From: Gracilariopsis chorda
Lineage: Eukaryota > Rhodophyta > Florideophyceae > Gracilariales > Gracilariaceae
Direction of reading: 5' to 3'
Assembly (NCBI GenBank): GCA_003194525.1
Contig: NBIV01000300.1
Location: forward strand, 1 to 64,000
DNA: 64,000 nucleotides
Below the pieces are notes generated by a model. That model did not search any database and was not told the DNA's origin. It saw only the letters and a program-made list of their open reading frames with translations. Every line of letters starts with the position of its first letter. Position 1 is the first letter of the stretch. Of the stretch, positions 1 through 11,171 are shown piece by piece. The position numbers and the translations under genes were made by a program.

Positions 1-19
1 CATAGTGCAGTGTATCGTC

Positions 20-240
20 CTACCCAACCTGGGCCATGTCCAAAGTGGATGGGAGTGGGAACCGCGTCCGGCGGTGGTAGGTTATCACCTTGGAACGAGG
101 AAGGTGCTGAAATGGGCTCCCATGTGTCCTCTTCCGGGGGGTATCCGTACCATCGGATTGGTAAAAACCACACTCCTTGGAGTCCAGAACATGATCCACG
201 ATGTGGTCAACGACAAACTCCTGGTCGTACGTAGCCGGCT
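20..240 (-). other. Chromodomain-like segment of element A (fossil)
   Basis: The minus strand encodes EFVVDHIVDHVLD at one side and QHLPRSKVITYH at the other, matching the ends of the clear chromodomain of element B (FVVDRLVGHTW and EHLPRSQVLRYH). Chromodomains at the integrase C terminus direct chromoviruses to marked chromatin. The segment is degraded, and the element continues past the window edge. Confidence 0.6.
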
Positions 241-805
241 CCTGACCCGTCATGGCAGGGCTTAAGGGGAGAACCCTGTGAGGGGACTTGCCTGAAATTG
301 GCGCGACCCTGCGGGCAAAGTCAGCTTTCCTCGACGCTGCGAGTGCTGGGACTTGATACCGCATTGCGGTCTTTCCGCTTCCTAATCCTCTCCTTGTGGG
401 GGGGGGGCCTTCCGTTCTAACCGGATTCCCCTATTGACTCGCAGCTCGCGAGCTCTTCTCCCACGCGACCCGTGCAACTCTGGTGAGTTTGACCGTTCAC
501 GGTGAGGGAGGCGGTTCACTACGGTTCCGACGCCAGGAGGCGGATTGCCATGCATCACACACTGTGATTGGCTGGCCGCTGGCGGCAAGTGTCGCGCGCG
601 GTCTTTCCACGACGCGGGTCTTGACTGTACTCCTGACGCCGGCCGGCGGTATGTACGTGTACACCTTTCCACGGTTTGGAACTTCGGGCTTCGTCCGCGT
701 GACAGTGGCGTCACAGTGTCCATTTGTGGGGCTCTGCGGTAACGCACGCAGTGTCAACCACACTCTCCGTGTCCGCGGTTGCTTTTCAGCTCACCACGAA
801 ACTGG

Positions 806-1453
806 TTATGACCGAGGTTGTATGTGCTCCGTGCTCGGAGATATCATTCGCCACATTAGTGACCACACCGAGTCCGGTTCACTACTTCCTCCTTCGCTAC
901 CCAGTGACTCGCTCGACAGGAGTGCATCCGGGTCCGCGGAGGAGGCCTTCTCGCTTCGAGATGCGTTCAACTCCTCCCTGCTCCGGGGGTGCTCATCCGA
1001 CGATGCCGTATGAAACGGGACACCGTCCGACGCCGGAGCTTCCTTCCGCGATGGCGCGATCGATTCCCGTCCCTCCCCCTCCTTAGGTGAGAGGGGGGTG
1101 GGTTCAGGCTGAAGGACCTCCGCGGGCGGAGTAACGGTTAGGCGTTTGGGGTCAAGCGTGCGTTTCACGATACGCGCGGCGCGCTCAACCGGTTGATCGG
1201 CAATCGGAAGATCCGAGAGTCCCCGTTCCGGGTGCGGTAAGACGGGTGGGCGGGACGGAACCAGATTATCCGTTGGCGGAGTTACGAGGTCATCCTCCGG
1301 GATTGTCACGAGCGGTGATGAGCCCTCAGGGGGCGCAGGCGCGTGGGCTACGCGGTTGCGTGAGACGCATTCGAACTGGTTATCGATGTCCAGTACGACT
1401 GTGTCGTCGGCGACGGAAACCACCCGATAGGGTCCATTCACTATCGGTGACAA
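806..1453 (-). CDS. Integrase C-terminal region and Pro/Ser-rich tail of element A (fossil)
   Basis: The segment starts with GPYRVVSVADDTVVLDID, which resembles the beta-barrel (GPY/F) module that follows the integrase core in Ty3/gypsy elements. A long proline- and serine-rich stretch without a recognisable domain follows. In the same direction, further left, comes the chromodomain-like segment. It is part of a fossil. Confidence 0.65.
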   Translation of the reverse strand: MSPIVNGPYRVVSVADDTVVLDIDNQFECVSRNRVAHAPAPPEGSSPLVTIPEDDLVTPPTDNLVPSRPPVLPHPERGLSDLPIADQPVERAARIVKRTLDPKRLTVTPPAEVLQPEPTPLSPKEGEGRESIAPSRKEAPASDGVPFHTASSDEHPRSREELNASRSEKASSADPDALLSSESLGSEGGSSEPDSVWSLMWRMISPSTEHIQPRS

Positions 1454-1564
1454 CTTGTGGCGCTTCTCCTTTTCGGGATTATAATATTCCTTTCGCAGGA
1501 AGACAGAATCCCCTTCCGAGACCTGGGGTATCGGGGTACGAATCTTCGCGTCGAAGTTCTGTTT

Positions 1565-4500
1565 TTATGCCTCCTGGGCTTTTCCCATAGCCTTTCGGGC
1601 GGTAGGGACCATGTTCTTCAACCATTCCTTCCAGGAATCTCGATATAACCTTGTCGAAGGGTACCCCGAGACGTTCGGTTGCGCTTCAATAGCCATGGGT
1701 GGCGGAATCCGAGACAGGACCAGCTCAAATGGAGCGAGGGTCGTGACCCAGTGTACCTGGGTGTTATACGCGTACGTAATAGCGTCCGTGTACAAGTCCC
1801 ATTCCATGGGGTGATCCGCGACATACGCGCGCAGTGCGTTGAGCATAGTACGATTAAATCGTTCCACTTGTCCGTTACACTGCGGGTGGTAGGTGGTAGT
1901 AAACATATTCTTGATTCCCAAGATTCTACATACGTCCTGAAAGAACTTTGAGGTAAATTGAGATCCGTTGTCGGAGAGTAGATGTACCGGCGGGCCGTAA
2001 GTAAAGACCCAGTGGGTTACGAACGCACGCGCAACCACGTCCGCGGTAATCTGTTTAAGCGGTACTGTTCTCACCAACTTTGAGAAGCGGTCAGCAATGA
2101 CGAGAAGATACTTGTAACCACGTTTGGTTTTGACAAGCTCGCCCAAGATATCAATAGCGACATATTCGAGTGGCGCCCGTGCCGGGAATAGTGTTAACTT
2201 CTTCGAGTACTTCCGAAGTTTTACATTATTCTTCGCACATTCCACGCACGAGCGGCGAACTGCATAGCAGTCAAATGCCATATCAGGCCAATAGAAATCC
2301 CTGCGAAGGGTCAGGTATAGTTTCCTCCCGCCGGGATGTGCACCCAACTTCGCGTAATGCGATAGATGCAAGACGCGCTGCTGCAGCGTGTGAGGTACAA
2401 CGATCTGTGGGGCCCGTGTCAGCAACCTGACTAGGTAGCCTCGATCGTTCACCGCAAAGGGTATCTGTGCGCCCCCGTTAAGACGGGCACGAATCTGGGC
2501 ACAGAAAGGATCCTGCTGTTGTTCACGGATCATTTCCTCAGAGGATATGGGAACAACCTGGTCATCCGGAGGATCCGTAGGGTTTGCAGCTAGAATATCG
2601 TCACAGATGTCATCCCCATTCACGTCTGGGTCGTCTTCTTCCGTTCCCTCCGGGGATTGTGCCATGAAACATGGTATTTCCAGATCATCGACCGGTTCGG
2701 TTTCCGCTGATGTTCCTAAGCGCGATAGGGCGTCAGCCTGAGTATTCAGGGATCCCTTCTTGTAGAGGACATCAAATGTAAATTCCGAGAGTCGGAGACG
2801 CCAACGCATGAGGCGGCCCGACGGTTCTCGAATTTCGAGTAGCCAACGGAGAGCCGAGTGATCGGTGTGAACCTTGAAATGGTTACCCATAAGGTATGGG
2901 CGAAGCGTCGCCAACGCCCAAACAACAGCAAGACACTCCTTCTCGGACACCGAGTAGTTGCGCTCGTGAACGTTCAACGAACGTGACCAATATCCGATCG
3001 GATGTCTTTCTCCTTCTTCCGTGACTTGAAACAACGCACAACCCACCTGGTGGGCACTTGAGTCAGTATCCACTTCGAAGGGTAAGTCCGGGTGCGGTAA
3101 GGCCAGAACTGGCGGGGACGTTACAGCGTCGACAAGAGACGAGAATGCTGACGACTCAGCCTCGTCAAAAACGTCCAGTTCGGTGGGTTGTCCTTTCCGG
3201 AGGAGTGCGTTAAGCGGTGCTGACAAGTCGGCGAAGTTCGGGACGAATCGGCGATATACATTGCAAAGTCCTAGGAAGGATCGAAGCTCCGTTTGATTAG
3301 TCGGATGTTTCGCCTCTCGAAGTGATTTCACTCTTGCTTCATCGATTGAAAGCTGTCCGGGGCGGATGATGTGCCCCAGATATTTTACCGAATCGGCGCA
3401 GAACCCACACTTTCCCAGCTTCAGGGTGATGCCCGCGTTGCGGAGCACTGTCAAGACTTCCCGGACATGGGACAGGTGATCGTCCAAGTTATTGGAGAAC
3501 ACTATAATGTCGTCCAAGTATACCAGACAGCTGGTCCATTTGAACCTCGCCAAGAGGATATCGATTGCCCGTTGGAATGTAGCTGGGGCATTCGTTAGTC
3601 CAAAAGGCATTCGCTTAAAGCGATATAGTCCTTGATGGCACACAAACGCGGTCTTATCACGATCTTCTTTCCTAATAGGGACCTGCCAGTATCCCGAATT
3701 GGCATCAAGGGTAGTGAACACCGTGGCGCTCCCCAGGGAGTCAATGTACTCGTCCATTCGTGGAATCGGATAGACGTCCTGGACAGTAACCGCATTCAGG
3801 CGGCGGTAATCCACACAGAAACGCCATGATCCATCGGCTTTCGGAACAAGGACAACAGGAGAAGCCCAAGGGGATTGTGCTGCTTCGATAACTCCAGCTC
3901 GCAGCATCTTCTCCACCTGAGATTTCTCTTCCCCCCTTGCTTTAGGGCCTGCCCGATACGGGTGCTGTGCAATAGGCCGTGTATCCGGCAACAAATCAAT
4001 CCGATGTTCGGTTACCCCTATCGTCCCCAGGGAACCGTCCCACATGGCGGTAAAGTCCCTGAGCATGTCACGAAACTTCTCACGATGAGATTCATTAATG
4101 TGATCCAGGTCCAACTTATCCAAAGCCTGTTCTGGGTCTAACGCAGTATCTGCCGATGCTGAATTCGTGCTCTTCTGAGCTTCTTCGACAGTCGAATCTG
4201 AACTTTCCCGGGCGGGATCCAACGGAACGAACGGGACCTCCTCCCCCTCCTTAGGGTCTTGTATTCCGAGAACGTCGGATATCGGAATCTTTGTAGGAAG
4301 GATAGCCAACGGATGCGGAAGCATGTTGCCCAGGACCTGGTTTTTAACCAACCACTGAGTGGTAGTTCCGAGGTTAGCAACGAGAACCTTAAAGGGTTTG
4401 TCCGGCTCGACGAATACGATGCCATTTGCTAATGCGAGACGACGCTGTTCGTAGAGCGAGGGGAGCGGTTGAACAACCTGCAACCCGTGGTGTTTGGATG

Positions 4501-5221
4501 TTACTGAGACCCACACCTGAGATTCCTTCGGGATCGAAACTGGTTCCGCGACGCGAATCTTCGTAGATGCTCGATCCACATTGGACGCTTCCTGAGCAGC
4601 AGGTAAAGGTACCCGTTTACGGGAGGCGTGTCGCAAGGGCTTCCGTACAATCGGGATGGTCGAACCGTTGGCCAATTCCACGGATCTGGAGCGAGGGCGG
4701 ATGGCTTCCACGAAGCGGTCACAGAAATCACAACCGAGGATGACCGGTGCAGCAAGAGAGTCGCATACGATGAAGTCCAACTTCACCACCTAGGCGCCTA
4801 GTCTGAGTACCAGAGGAATTGTTCCAAGAGTCTGGAGCAGGTTGTTATTAGCGTCCGCCAGATCCAGACTTGGACCAATGCGAATGCATTTCCGCATGGC
4901 GGGTGGAATAATCCCGATATTGATCAGGTTCGGAGCGGCACCTGTATCCAGGACAGATAACTGACGAACCATGAACTGGTTAGAGAGACCGAGGTCACTA
5001 TAAACTTTATAGTTCCTCTTGGCCATTACCAAAACTCGATCCGGGATGCGGAGGTTACGGGACCGTATCCACGGACGACGCAGAGCCACTAAGTGGTCCG
5101 AGCTCACGTCTTCTTGAGCCAGTTTCCTCGTAAGGATTTTGGCAGGGGTGCGAAGCGGTGGCGCCTCAGGCGTCTTCAACTTCGGCTTGGAAGACACCCC
5201 TCCCGTGGGGGAGACTCCCAA
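1565..5221 (-). CDS. Pol region of element A: protease, reverse transcriptase, RNase H, integrase (fossil)
   Basis: The minus strand carries, in order: an aspartic protease motif (LDTGAAPNLI) near 4.9 kb; reverse transcriptase with FCVDYRRLN, FTTLDANSGYWQV and the catalytic YLDDIIVFS at about 3.5-4.0 kb; an RNase H part (EVDTDSSAHQVGCALF, VHTDHSALRWLL) at about 2.7-3.1 kb; and an integrase zinc-finger and core (HPGGRKLYLTLRR, LSDNGSQFTSKFF, YHPQCNGQVERFNRTM) at about 1.6-2.4 kb. The domain order, with integrase last, is that of Ty3/gypsy rather than Ty1/copia. It lies directly downstream of gag on the same strand. The element is treated as a fossil. Confidence 0.9.
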
Positions 5222-5223
5222 GA

Positions 5224-7266
5224 TTAGTTTTTCGGGACCGAATCGACCGCTGGGTGCGGCTGAGCCCGTTCCGAAAGGTTAGGGTTGTTACCGTTCGCGG
5301 TTTTCGAGGCTTCTCGAGCTTGAGCATTGTGGACCGCAGCCTTTGCGTCTTCATACGAATTACTCGGGACACGAGCCTTATGCTCCGGTGGGAGATTCTC
5401 ATAATTTCCCACGATCTTCCACATCTCGCGAATGGGGAGGGTACACTGCGACGAAGTATGACCTTCAAGGTAACAAATGTAGCAAATCAGCGGGGCTGAA
5501 CGTGTTCCGGTGGCGTGGGACATCATTCCGCGGTGCTGAGGGTGTTGTGGTTGGAATGCTAGTTGCTTCGGGTTGGACCATCCCGGGCGACAGTGTCGTG
5601 TGGCGCTCGACGCGTAGGCTAGCGGGGCTGGGGGAACCCGACCGGGGTTTGCGTAAAAGGCCGGATCTACCACGGGGGGTGTAACCGTGGACGGCAGTTC
5701 CGAGGTTGCCAACGACTGTTCAAGACTGCCAAGATACTGGATGTTATCCGCAAATCCGGAAGGTGGTCCCGGGTTAGGGAGAGATGCCGAGGAAGTCTTG
5801 TTCTCGACGAAGAGAGCCTTCGACGACCGACGCCTCGGGTCTCTCGCTCTGAGGGTGTCACCCTCAGCCTGCGCGTACTGGACCAGTTCCAGATACGTCG
5901 CCTTGCGCTTCTCTTCCCTGTAGCGGGACACCAGTGCCCTGATACCAGGATCTAAACCATCCACCAGCATGGAGCAACGCTCAAAAGCGGTAAACACATT
6001 TCCAAAACGATGAAACGCTTTATTCAAGCGAGTTGAATACGACGTTTCCGTTTCACCAGGCTTCTGTTTCGTATCGCGAACCGCCACGATGGCTTGACTG
6101 ATTGCAGTTCCCGTCGCGTACGACCTGAGCAGGTAGTGTACAGCCTCGGGCCAGCACGTAACACCTCCTTCTGAGGCCCTGGACGAACCCCTGACCGAGT
6201 TGTACTGATCTTCAGCCATTCCTGAAAGAAAGTAGGGCAACGCAACGTATGCCTGCGCCTCACTCATTTCGAGTACGTCTGCTTCCTGCACAAAGCGGGC
6301 CAGGAAATCCAACACGAGGATCGGATCTTCACCGGAGAACTTCTGCTTAAGCATCGTCACATTCATACGACGTATGAGATCCTTCACCCGACCGGTGTCT
6401 CTCGAACTTCGAGTGCCCGAAGAGTCTTCCAATCGGTAATAACGATAGGACAACAGCTTCCTGTAAAGGGGATTCGTCGGTTTCAATTCCTTCAAGCCGA
6501 GATGACGGCGACCTTTCTCCCGCGCACGGATTGCTCCATGGGAGGTGTAGGTAGCCCTCGAACTAGGTTCTTCTCCGCGACGGCGGCCTCTCCCTTCACG
6601 CGATGATCTCGAAGGCGAGCTACTCGAACTTGTTTCCGAGTCGGAACTTGACGAAAATTCATAACGATGAACTCTCTTTCCAGGGTGACGGGGGAGGTGA
6701 CTGGAGCGGTGTTGGGTTGAGATGACCTTCCCTTCCTCTTGTCTCGGAGCGTTCAGGTCTTCTCTGAGCAACGCTTCCAGCGTGTCCATACGTCCGGTTA
6801 CCCGCATCATATGGGTTTTAACTTCCTCCACGAACTCCCGATATCCTTCTACGAAGGCAGCCGGAGTACCCAGACACTCCAGAATGGAATTCACATCAGC
6901 TCTCAGGAGACGAATATCTCCCGAATAATCCCGAGCCAGGGAGTCACTCCATCGCCGTTCCAACTCGGTAACTTGCTGCGAGAGGGAGGCGTGGGCCACA
7001 TTGGCAATGTCGATTCTCGACTCGAGGAGATGGCACTTAGGCGACCCGGGTTTCGGGGGGACAGCCGACGGCGTTTCGACCACCGGAGGTGGCGTAGTGG
7101 CCACAGCTGTCACGGCTCGAGGCACCGAGGTTGCCGATGGGATTCCTTGGGATTCCAGACCGACGGCATCGGTAAGTAGTTGTTCCGGAACGGACCTTCG
7201 TGATCTCGCTGCTGCGGGGTTCCGTTGCGGACCATTCCTGGGAGAACTCGGAGCTGTGGGCAGCAT
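5224..7266 (-). CDS. Gag-like polyprotein of element A (fossil)
   Basis: About 680 codons. The N-terminal third is proline/serine-rich with a predicted helical segment, followed by a basic and serine-rich stretch (SSSSDSETSSSSS). A capsid-like central region begins near LGLKELKPTNP and contains EDPILVLDFLARF and KPGETETSYSTRLNKAFH. One CCHC-like cysteine cluster (CYICYLEGHTSSQC) lies near the C terminus and would bind nucleic acid. The central region is highly similar to the gag of element F at 60.2-62.3 kb. As structural protein of an LTR element it would package element RNA. This is part of a fossil element, not a host gene. Confidence 0.85.
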   Translation of the reverse strand: MLPTAPSSPRNGPQRNPAAARSRRSVPEQLLTDAVGLESQGIPSATSVPRAVTAVATTPPPVVETPSAVPPKPGSPKCHLLESRIDIANVAHASLSQQVTELERRWSDSLARDYSGDIRLLRADVNSILECLGTPAAFVEGYREFVEEVKTHMMRVTGRMDTLEALLREDLNAPRQEEGKVISTQHRSSHLPRHPGKRVHRYEFSSSSDSETSSSSSPSRSSREGRGRRRGEEPSSRATYTSHGAIRAREKGRRHLGLKELKPTNPLYRKLLSYRYYRLEDSSGTRSSRDTGRVKDLIRRMNVTMLKQKFSGEDPILVLDFLARFVQEADVLEMSEAQAYVALPYFLSGMAEDQYNSVRGSSRASEGGVTCWPEAVHYLLRSYATGTAISQAIVAVRDTKQKPGETETSYSTRLNKAFHRFGNVFTAFERCSMLVDGLDPGIRALVSRYREEKRKATYLELVQYAQAEGDTLRARDPRRRSSKALFVENKTSSASLPNPGPPSGFADNIQYLGSLEQSLATSELPSTVTPPVVDPAFYANPGRVPPAPLAYASSATRHCRPGWSNPKQLAFQPQHPQHRGMMSHATGTRSAPLICYICYLEGHTSSQCTLPIREMWKIVGNYENLPPEHKARVPSNSYEDAKAAVHNAQAREASKTANGNNPNLSERAQPHPAVDSVPKN

Positions 7267-7392
7267 ACTGCAGATAGCCGTCCACGGCTTACTTCACCAG
7301 TCCCACGGCTTTGGAATCTCAACGAATGAGCAAAAAGGGATAAAAGGGAAAAGGGGAAGCGGACTTCCGACAGGCTGGATTGAAAGCCAAAC

Positions 7393-7413
7393 CCGTTCTA
7401 GGTCGGGAGACCA
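7393..7413 (-). other. Primer binding site candidate of element A
   Basis: On the minus strand the sequence TGGTCTCCCGACCTAG starts two bases after the LTR end. The TGG start fits pairing with a tRNA 3' CCA end. The same stretch, extended to AGAACGG, occurs at the matching place in element F, and the first nine bases recur in element E. The tRNA species was not identified. Confidence 0.7.
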
Positions 7414-7415
7414 CT

Positions 7416-8327
7416 TGTGGTGCAATCCCGGTGTGGGAAAGGCACCCAAGGCAGCTCGAAGCCTTGCTCTCTTGGAGAGGTAGGCCCAGCTGGGTAGAGC
7501 CCTCCGTGTCCTGTATGACGGGTGTAACTCCGTCGGGAGCCTGGATGTACCTCGGAGGTTTAGGGGTTAGAACGGGTCGGAACCACGGCTGGTCCGGAAG
7601 TAGCCTGCGAACAGGGGAACAAAAGAGGGAGAGGGACCACCCGACGGGGGCGTGCGGAAAGCGGGAACAGACCCCGGAGGGGGGTGCCGATACACACACA
7701 CGAACACGCACCGCGCGGCGGTTAGGGGATATGAGGGGAAAAGATGGTCTCACGGTCTCACGACACACGTCGGTAATATCAATACCCAAAACTGGGGCGG
7801 AGATAGGGCCTGTACGGGCGGTCACACGACAACAACGAATACCACGAGTGGTCACAACCCACTGGGTACGACGAGCACGGTCTCCTCGGTGGTGCGAGTC
7901 GGGTGAAACTATCGGGCAAGCGGTGTACCTCCGCGAGGAGTTAGACACTTCGCATGGCGAATAGAGTCAGAGCCGAACTCTTGTTACTTTTCTTGGTGAG
8001 CTCGCCGCCGTGCGGCCGACGCTCAAGTACTAGCTCAGTGCAGTACAGTAGGTAGTGCACTAGCCTAAGTAAAATTAACCCCTAAACTATACTAAAACAA
8101 GTAGCCGTTTTGGGCCTCCTGGCCGGGGCTGTAGCCACGTGTCCACCACCCTTGCCAGGCAGGTACCACAAATATGAATGTTCCCATAACCACCCTGGGT
8201 AACCCGACCGCCAATTAGCCCGGTAAACGGGGGCTAAAATTCATGCATCCCGCTTCATCGCTCGCACCGAGTACACCTCAGATATGAGTTTCACCATCGC
8301 CCGTACGCGGGAATGTATTGCACTACA
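7416..8327 (-). repeat. 5' LTR of element A (about 912 bp)
   Basis: The ends form a near-perfect inverted pair: TGTGGTGCAA at the low coordinate and TTGCACTACA at the high one (9 of 10 match as inverted repeats). On the minus strand the LTR ends in CACCACA and is followed two bases later by a primer-site candidate. Inside, on the element strand, a GACACGTGGC box precedes an AT-rich stretch (GTTAATTTTACTT). Many short GC-rich hairpins follow. The bases just outside (TCAAG at 8,328) would be one target duplication; the partner is off the window. Confidence 0.8.
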
Positions 8328-8753
8328 TCAAGCCCCCGTGGAACGGGCGATAACACCCCTCAGGGGACTTCCCTGGAATCCCAGGTCCGCGCTCTGTGGA
8401 CCGCCCATGACACCCTTGTAGGGGAACTAGAATCCCTCCAAGAGGTGGTCTCGGCAACCCCCGTAAAGGAGGTCGCCGAGGAACTCCGTATTTTACGGTC
8501 TGACGTCAACTCCGTGTTGGAGAGTTTGGGACAACCCGCCGCCTTCATCGAAGGAGTTGAAGCCCGATTTCATCGGATTGGTGCCCGCCTGGAGACGCTG
8601 GAGCAGTTCGTCCTCATGGACAAACCATCCCCGGGTGATCCGGTAAACGAGGCATCGCACAACGACCAGCTTGCTGGGAAGAAGAAACGCCGTCACCGAC
8701 GGAAACACCACCGAAAATATTCGGACTCCGATTCTTCGACATCGAGTTTGTAG
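8328..8753 (+). CDS. Gag N-terminal piece of element B (fossil)
   Basis: It encodes a helical segment (ELRILRSDVNSVLESLGQPAAFIEG) that matches the gag N terminus of element A (LRADVNSILECLGTPAAFVEG). A basic, histidine/serine-rich stretch follows (KKRRHRRKHHRKYSDSDSS), again as in A. The capsid core that follows in A and F is not present. It abuts the end of element A's 5' LTR on the left. Confidence 0.7.
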   Translation, partial: SSPRGTGDNTPQGTSLESQVRALWTAHDTLVGELESLQEVVSATPVKEVAEELRILRSDVNSVLESLGQPAAFIEGVEARFHRIGARLETLEQFVLMDKPSPGDPVNEASHNDQLAGKKKRRHRRKHHRKYSDSDSSTSSL

Positions 8754-8944
8754 TAGACCGACTTGTCGGACACACCTGGGACCAGGATGGTATTCTACAA
8801 TACTGCGTCCGCTGGTACGGGTATGACCCCAGTGGGGATACGTGGGAGCCAATCGAACACCTCCCACGGTCGCAGGTCCTGCGATACCACTGTCAAATGG
8901 GAACTGCAGCCCCAGCCACGCTGGTTAATGCCCAAGTTGTGTAA
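8751..8944 (+). other. Chromodomain of element B (fossil)
   Basis: The plus strand encodes VDRLVGHTWDQDGILQYCVR, then WYGYDPSGDTWEPIEHLPRS, then QVLRYH. This has the chromodomain signature: an aromatic cage residue set (Y/W, W, W/E), the W-x-G-Y-D/P turn and the TWEP core. It ends with a stop about 1.06 kb before the polypurine tract. The domain directly follows a gag piece, which is unusual. Confidence 0.8.
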
Positions 8945-9135
8945 CGTTGCCGCGCGAGCGGAGAGCGAAAGGAAAGGATAACAAGGCAAAGTCCGTCGAA
9001 GACGGGGAACTCAACCGAGAAGCACCGTTCTAAACGGGAAAGTTTATTCAGGGGAGCAGCTAGCTCCCCACAATACTACACTACACTAACTGGCATAGCC
9101 AGGGAAAGAAGAACCAGGAAACTGGACCAGAGGTT

Positions 9136-9962
9136 TCACTCACCCCCATCGTCCGGGGCGTAACCCCCAGCAAGGCGGTAGGCCAACGCGTCCGCCATGG
9201 TGGTGACATCCCCCGATACCTCGGCAGCGCTAAGACCGGCACCCCGGAGGAAACGTGCGATGATTTCGTTTTCATTCGCCGTCACCCCGCTGGGGATAGA
9301 AGGTCCGGCACTTGCCGCCGAAGGGTCAGCAGCCGGCTCGGCCGGAGATGCCCCCTCTGGGAAAGCTTCCGCGCTAGCGCTGGTTTCCGCGTCAGCGCGG
9401 TCTGTGCCGCAGTGACGGTCTCGCCCGAGTTTCTTCGGAGGTGGTGCCGCGGAATCGCAATCCGGTGACGCCAATCCCACGATGTGGTGACTGCTCTGGG
9501 CAGATCCCCCGGAAGGGTGTCTGAACCACCCGCATAAGCGGTGACCAATCCCTCATTGAGGACGGCGGCCGGGTGAAACCACGGGGCAAGGCGCAGGCGC
9601 GACGCGTGATTCCGATTCATCGGGTTGAGCCCCACCAGGGTGTTGTAAGTTGGCCAGTTGGACACCGGAGTGGTTCCGGAGGACACCAACGAAGGTGGTA
9701 GTGCGAAGGGATGGTCGGCTGCCGCAGCTATATTCCCCGGTTGTACCGGATTTCGATCGCCCTGAGGCAGGGTAACTGACCGGAAACCGGTGGTGTATCG
9801 CCCGAGAAGTCTCAGCGGTTGGCTGTAGTTGTTGATATTGTTGTCGTCGTTCCTTTTTCCCTTTTGGAGGGTGGCTGTTGTTGTCGTTTGTGTGCTTGAT
9901 GACTCTGATGCAGAGGGATTTACCGGAGAACCGGAGACAAAGCACGCGCTTTTATCACCCAT
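9136..9962 (-). CDS. Antisense reading frames in the 3' region of element B
   Basis: On the strand opposite to B, an open stretch of 226 codons starts at 9,962, only 58 bases inside the 3' LTR. A second, partly overlapping stretch of 114 codons ends at 9,136. The first is Ser/Thr/Asn-rich near its N terminus and contains NWPTYNTLVGLNP. The second ends in a helical ENEIIARFLRGAGLSAAEV segment. No known family is recognised. Similar antisense frames lie at the same place in elements C, D and E. It may be spurious, but its position recurs. Confidence 0.4.
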
Positions 9963-10019
9963 TTTCGTCTGGGAATCCTCCGCGTCCGCAGTCGTTTTCC
10001 CGTCTTAAGGGGGGGGATA

Positions 10020-10827
10020 TGAAGTGCAACGCCCTCAGGGAGGGATTCCGGGTACTTGATCGTTTTCCCGATATTATCGGTTGTGTAGTGTGTATATGAA
10101 CTACGCCCCACTATGGTGGATATGGACACGTGGGACACGGTTTTGGGTCAATTGGCGGTTGGCCACAGTAGTGGATGTTGCCACGGAATGTGGAGTATTT
10201 TAGTTAATTTTATTTATTATTTTCACACCCATTTCTGGGAAGCTAGTACTTAGTGCGACGGCGCACTGCCGTCGCACCAGTAAACCTTCCCCAACAAGGG
10301 ACCCCAACCTGGGGAATTGGCTCTAGATGTTGCCGCTTGCGCGCGTACTCTAGTCCTCCTTGGAGGGAAACGCCGTAAACCACGGGACATCTAACCCCCT
10401 TGCACATCTAAAGGAGACCCATCATTGGGAGTACTAATTGTTCCAATTGCATTGGTGTTTCGCCCTGTATAGGGATATTGTTACCGGCATCGCCGTATCT
10501 GCTTGTCGCTCTCGCGACCCACTTCGTCCTTCCTCTTTCCCCTTTTTAGGGTAGCACCTCCCGCTATCCGCGGCCCTCGTGTGCGCATCCGCTCACACAC
10601 CCCCACTTACGTGGAAACATACCTCTACTGAGGATCACACCCCGCTCACGCGGATACCGATTCTTCGCCTTCACCTCCCTGCGCGAGTCGCGACAGGTGT
10701 CCCTGGTCTTACAAACCGGCTTCGCCGTGACACCTCTGGGAGGGCTCTACCCAACTGGGTTCACCTCGTGAGAGGAAGATCCCAGACGTCTTTCGGTGTT
10801 TTTCCCCTTTGGGGCATTGCACCACAA
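10020..10827 (+). repeat. 3' LTR of element B (about 808 bp), preceded by polypurine tract
   Basis: The LTR begins TGAAGTGCAA directly after a purine tract (AAGGGGGGGGATA, 10,007-10,019) and ends TTGCACCACA. The two ends match as inverted repeats at 8 of 10 positions. Inside are a GACACGTGGG box and, about 60 bases later, an AT-rich core (TTAGTTAATTTTATTTATT). A run of short GC-rich hairpins follows. The last part (GGGAGGGCTCTACCCA and onward) aligns with the LTR of element A. Confidence 0.8.
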
Positions 10828-11057
10828 TCAGGATTAGGAGCCAATTGGTTTGGTGTGACAGGAAGAAGATACGGTGGGATCACCTGATTCAATGCCGATT
10901 GCGGCAGAGGAGCGGTCTGTGACGGGGACATTGGTGCGTTTCGCGAAGCTGATGGCTGCTGAGGAGCGTCGAGGTCGTCATAAGACGCACGTTGATTCCC
11001 GTGTGGAGGTAGACTCATCGGAGTAGGAGCAATGGTGCCTAAGAACCTTGAATGCAA
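10828..11057 (-). CDS. Antisense reading frame in the 3' region of element C
   Basis: A minus-strand frame starts with ATG at 11,057, 115 bases inside the 3' LTR of element C, and runs into the border with element B. The product is rich in proline, glutamine and serine (APTPMSLPPHGNQRASYDD). No domain is recognised. It is listed because the same arrangement is seen in B, D and E. Confidence 0.3.
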
Positions 11058-11171
11058 GATGTGTTTCGCGCGTGCGTGTAAGAGGAAGAGGGAAGAGGAA
11101 TGCAGAATGCTGCTGGCCCGTACTTTTGCAATGCCCGTGTCGCAGGTGCTCCACGTTTAACGGAGGGGATA

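Larger units (their letters stand above)
1..8327 (-). mobile_element. Element A: Ty3/gypsy chromovirus-like LTR retrotransposon, cut by the left window edge
   Basis: Read on the minus strand, the order is 5' LTR, primer binding site, gag, protease, reverse transcriptase, RNase H, integrase, a proline/serine-rich tail and a chromodomain-like segment. This is the Ty3/gypsy order, and the chromodomain at the end of integrase marks chromoviruses. The 5' LTR ends at 8,327. The 3' LTR would lie left of the window, so terminal duplications cannot be tested and no age can be given. The coding region is mostly open, with perhaps two or three breaks. It lies inside the gag region of plus-strand element B, so it is the youngest layer of the left-hand nest. 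Its gag is close to that of element F at the right end of the window. Confidence 0.88.
8328..10827 (+). mobile_element. Element B: internally reduced Ty3/gypsy chromovirus, interrupted by element A
   Basis: Parts seen on the plus strand are a gag N-terminal piece (8,328-8,753), a chromodomain piece (8,751-8,944), about 1 kb of 3' internal DNA with an antisense reading frame, a polypurine tract (10,007-10,019) and a 3' LTR (10,020-10,827). The central gag and pol domains are not seen between the two coding pieces, so this is a broken or non-autonomous copy. The 5' part, including the 5' LTR, lies beyond element A and is off the window. B in turn lies within the 3' region of element C. Confidence 0.75.

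Noticed and set aside
7319-7948. 209-codon minus-strand frame upstream of gag in element A
   Set aside because: It lies in the leader and LTR of element A, crosses the primer site and LTR end, and is explained by GC-rich LTR sequence.
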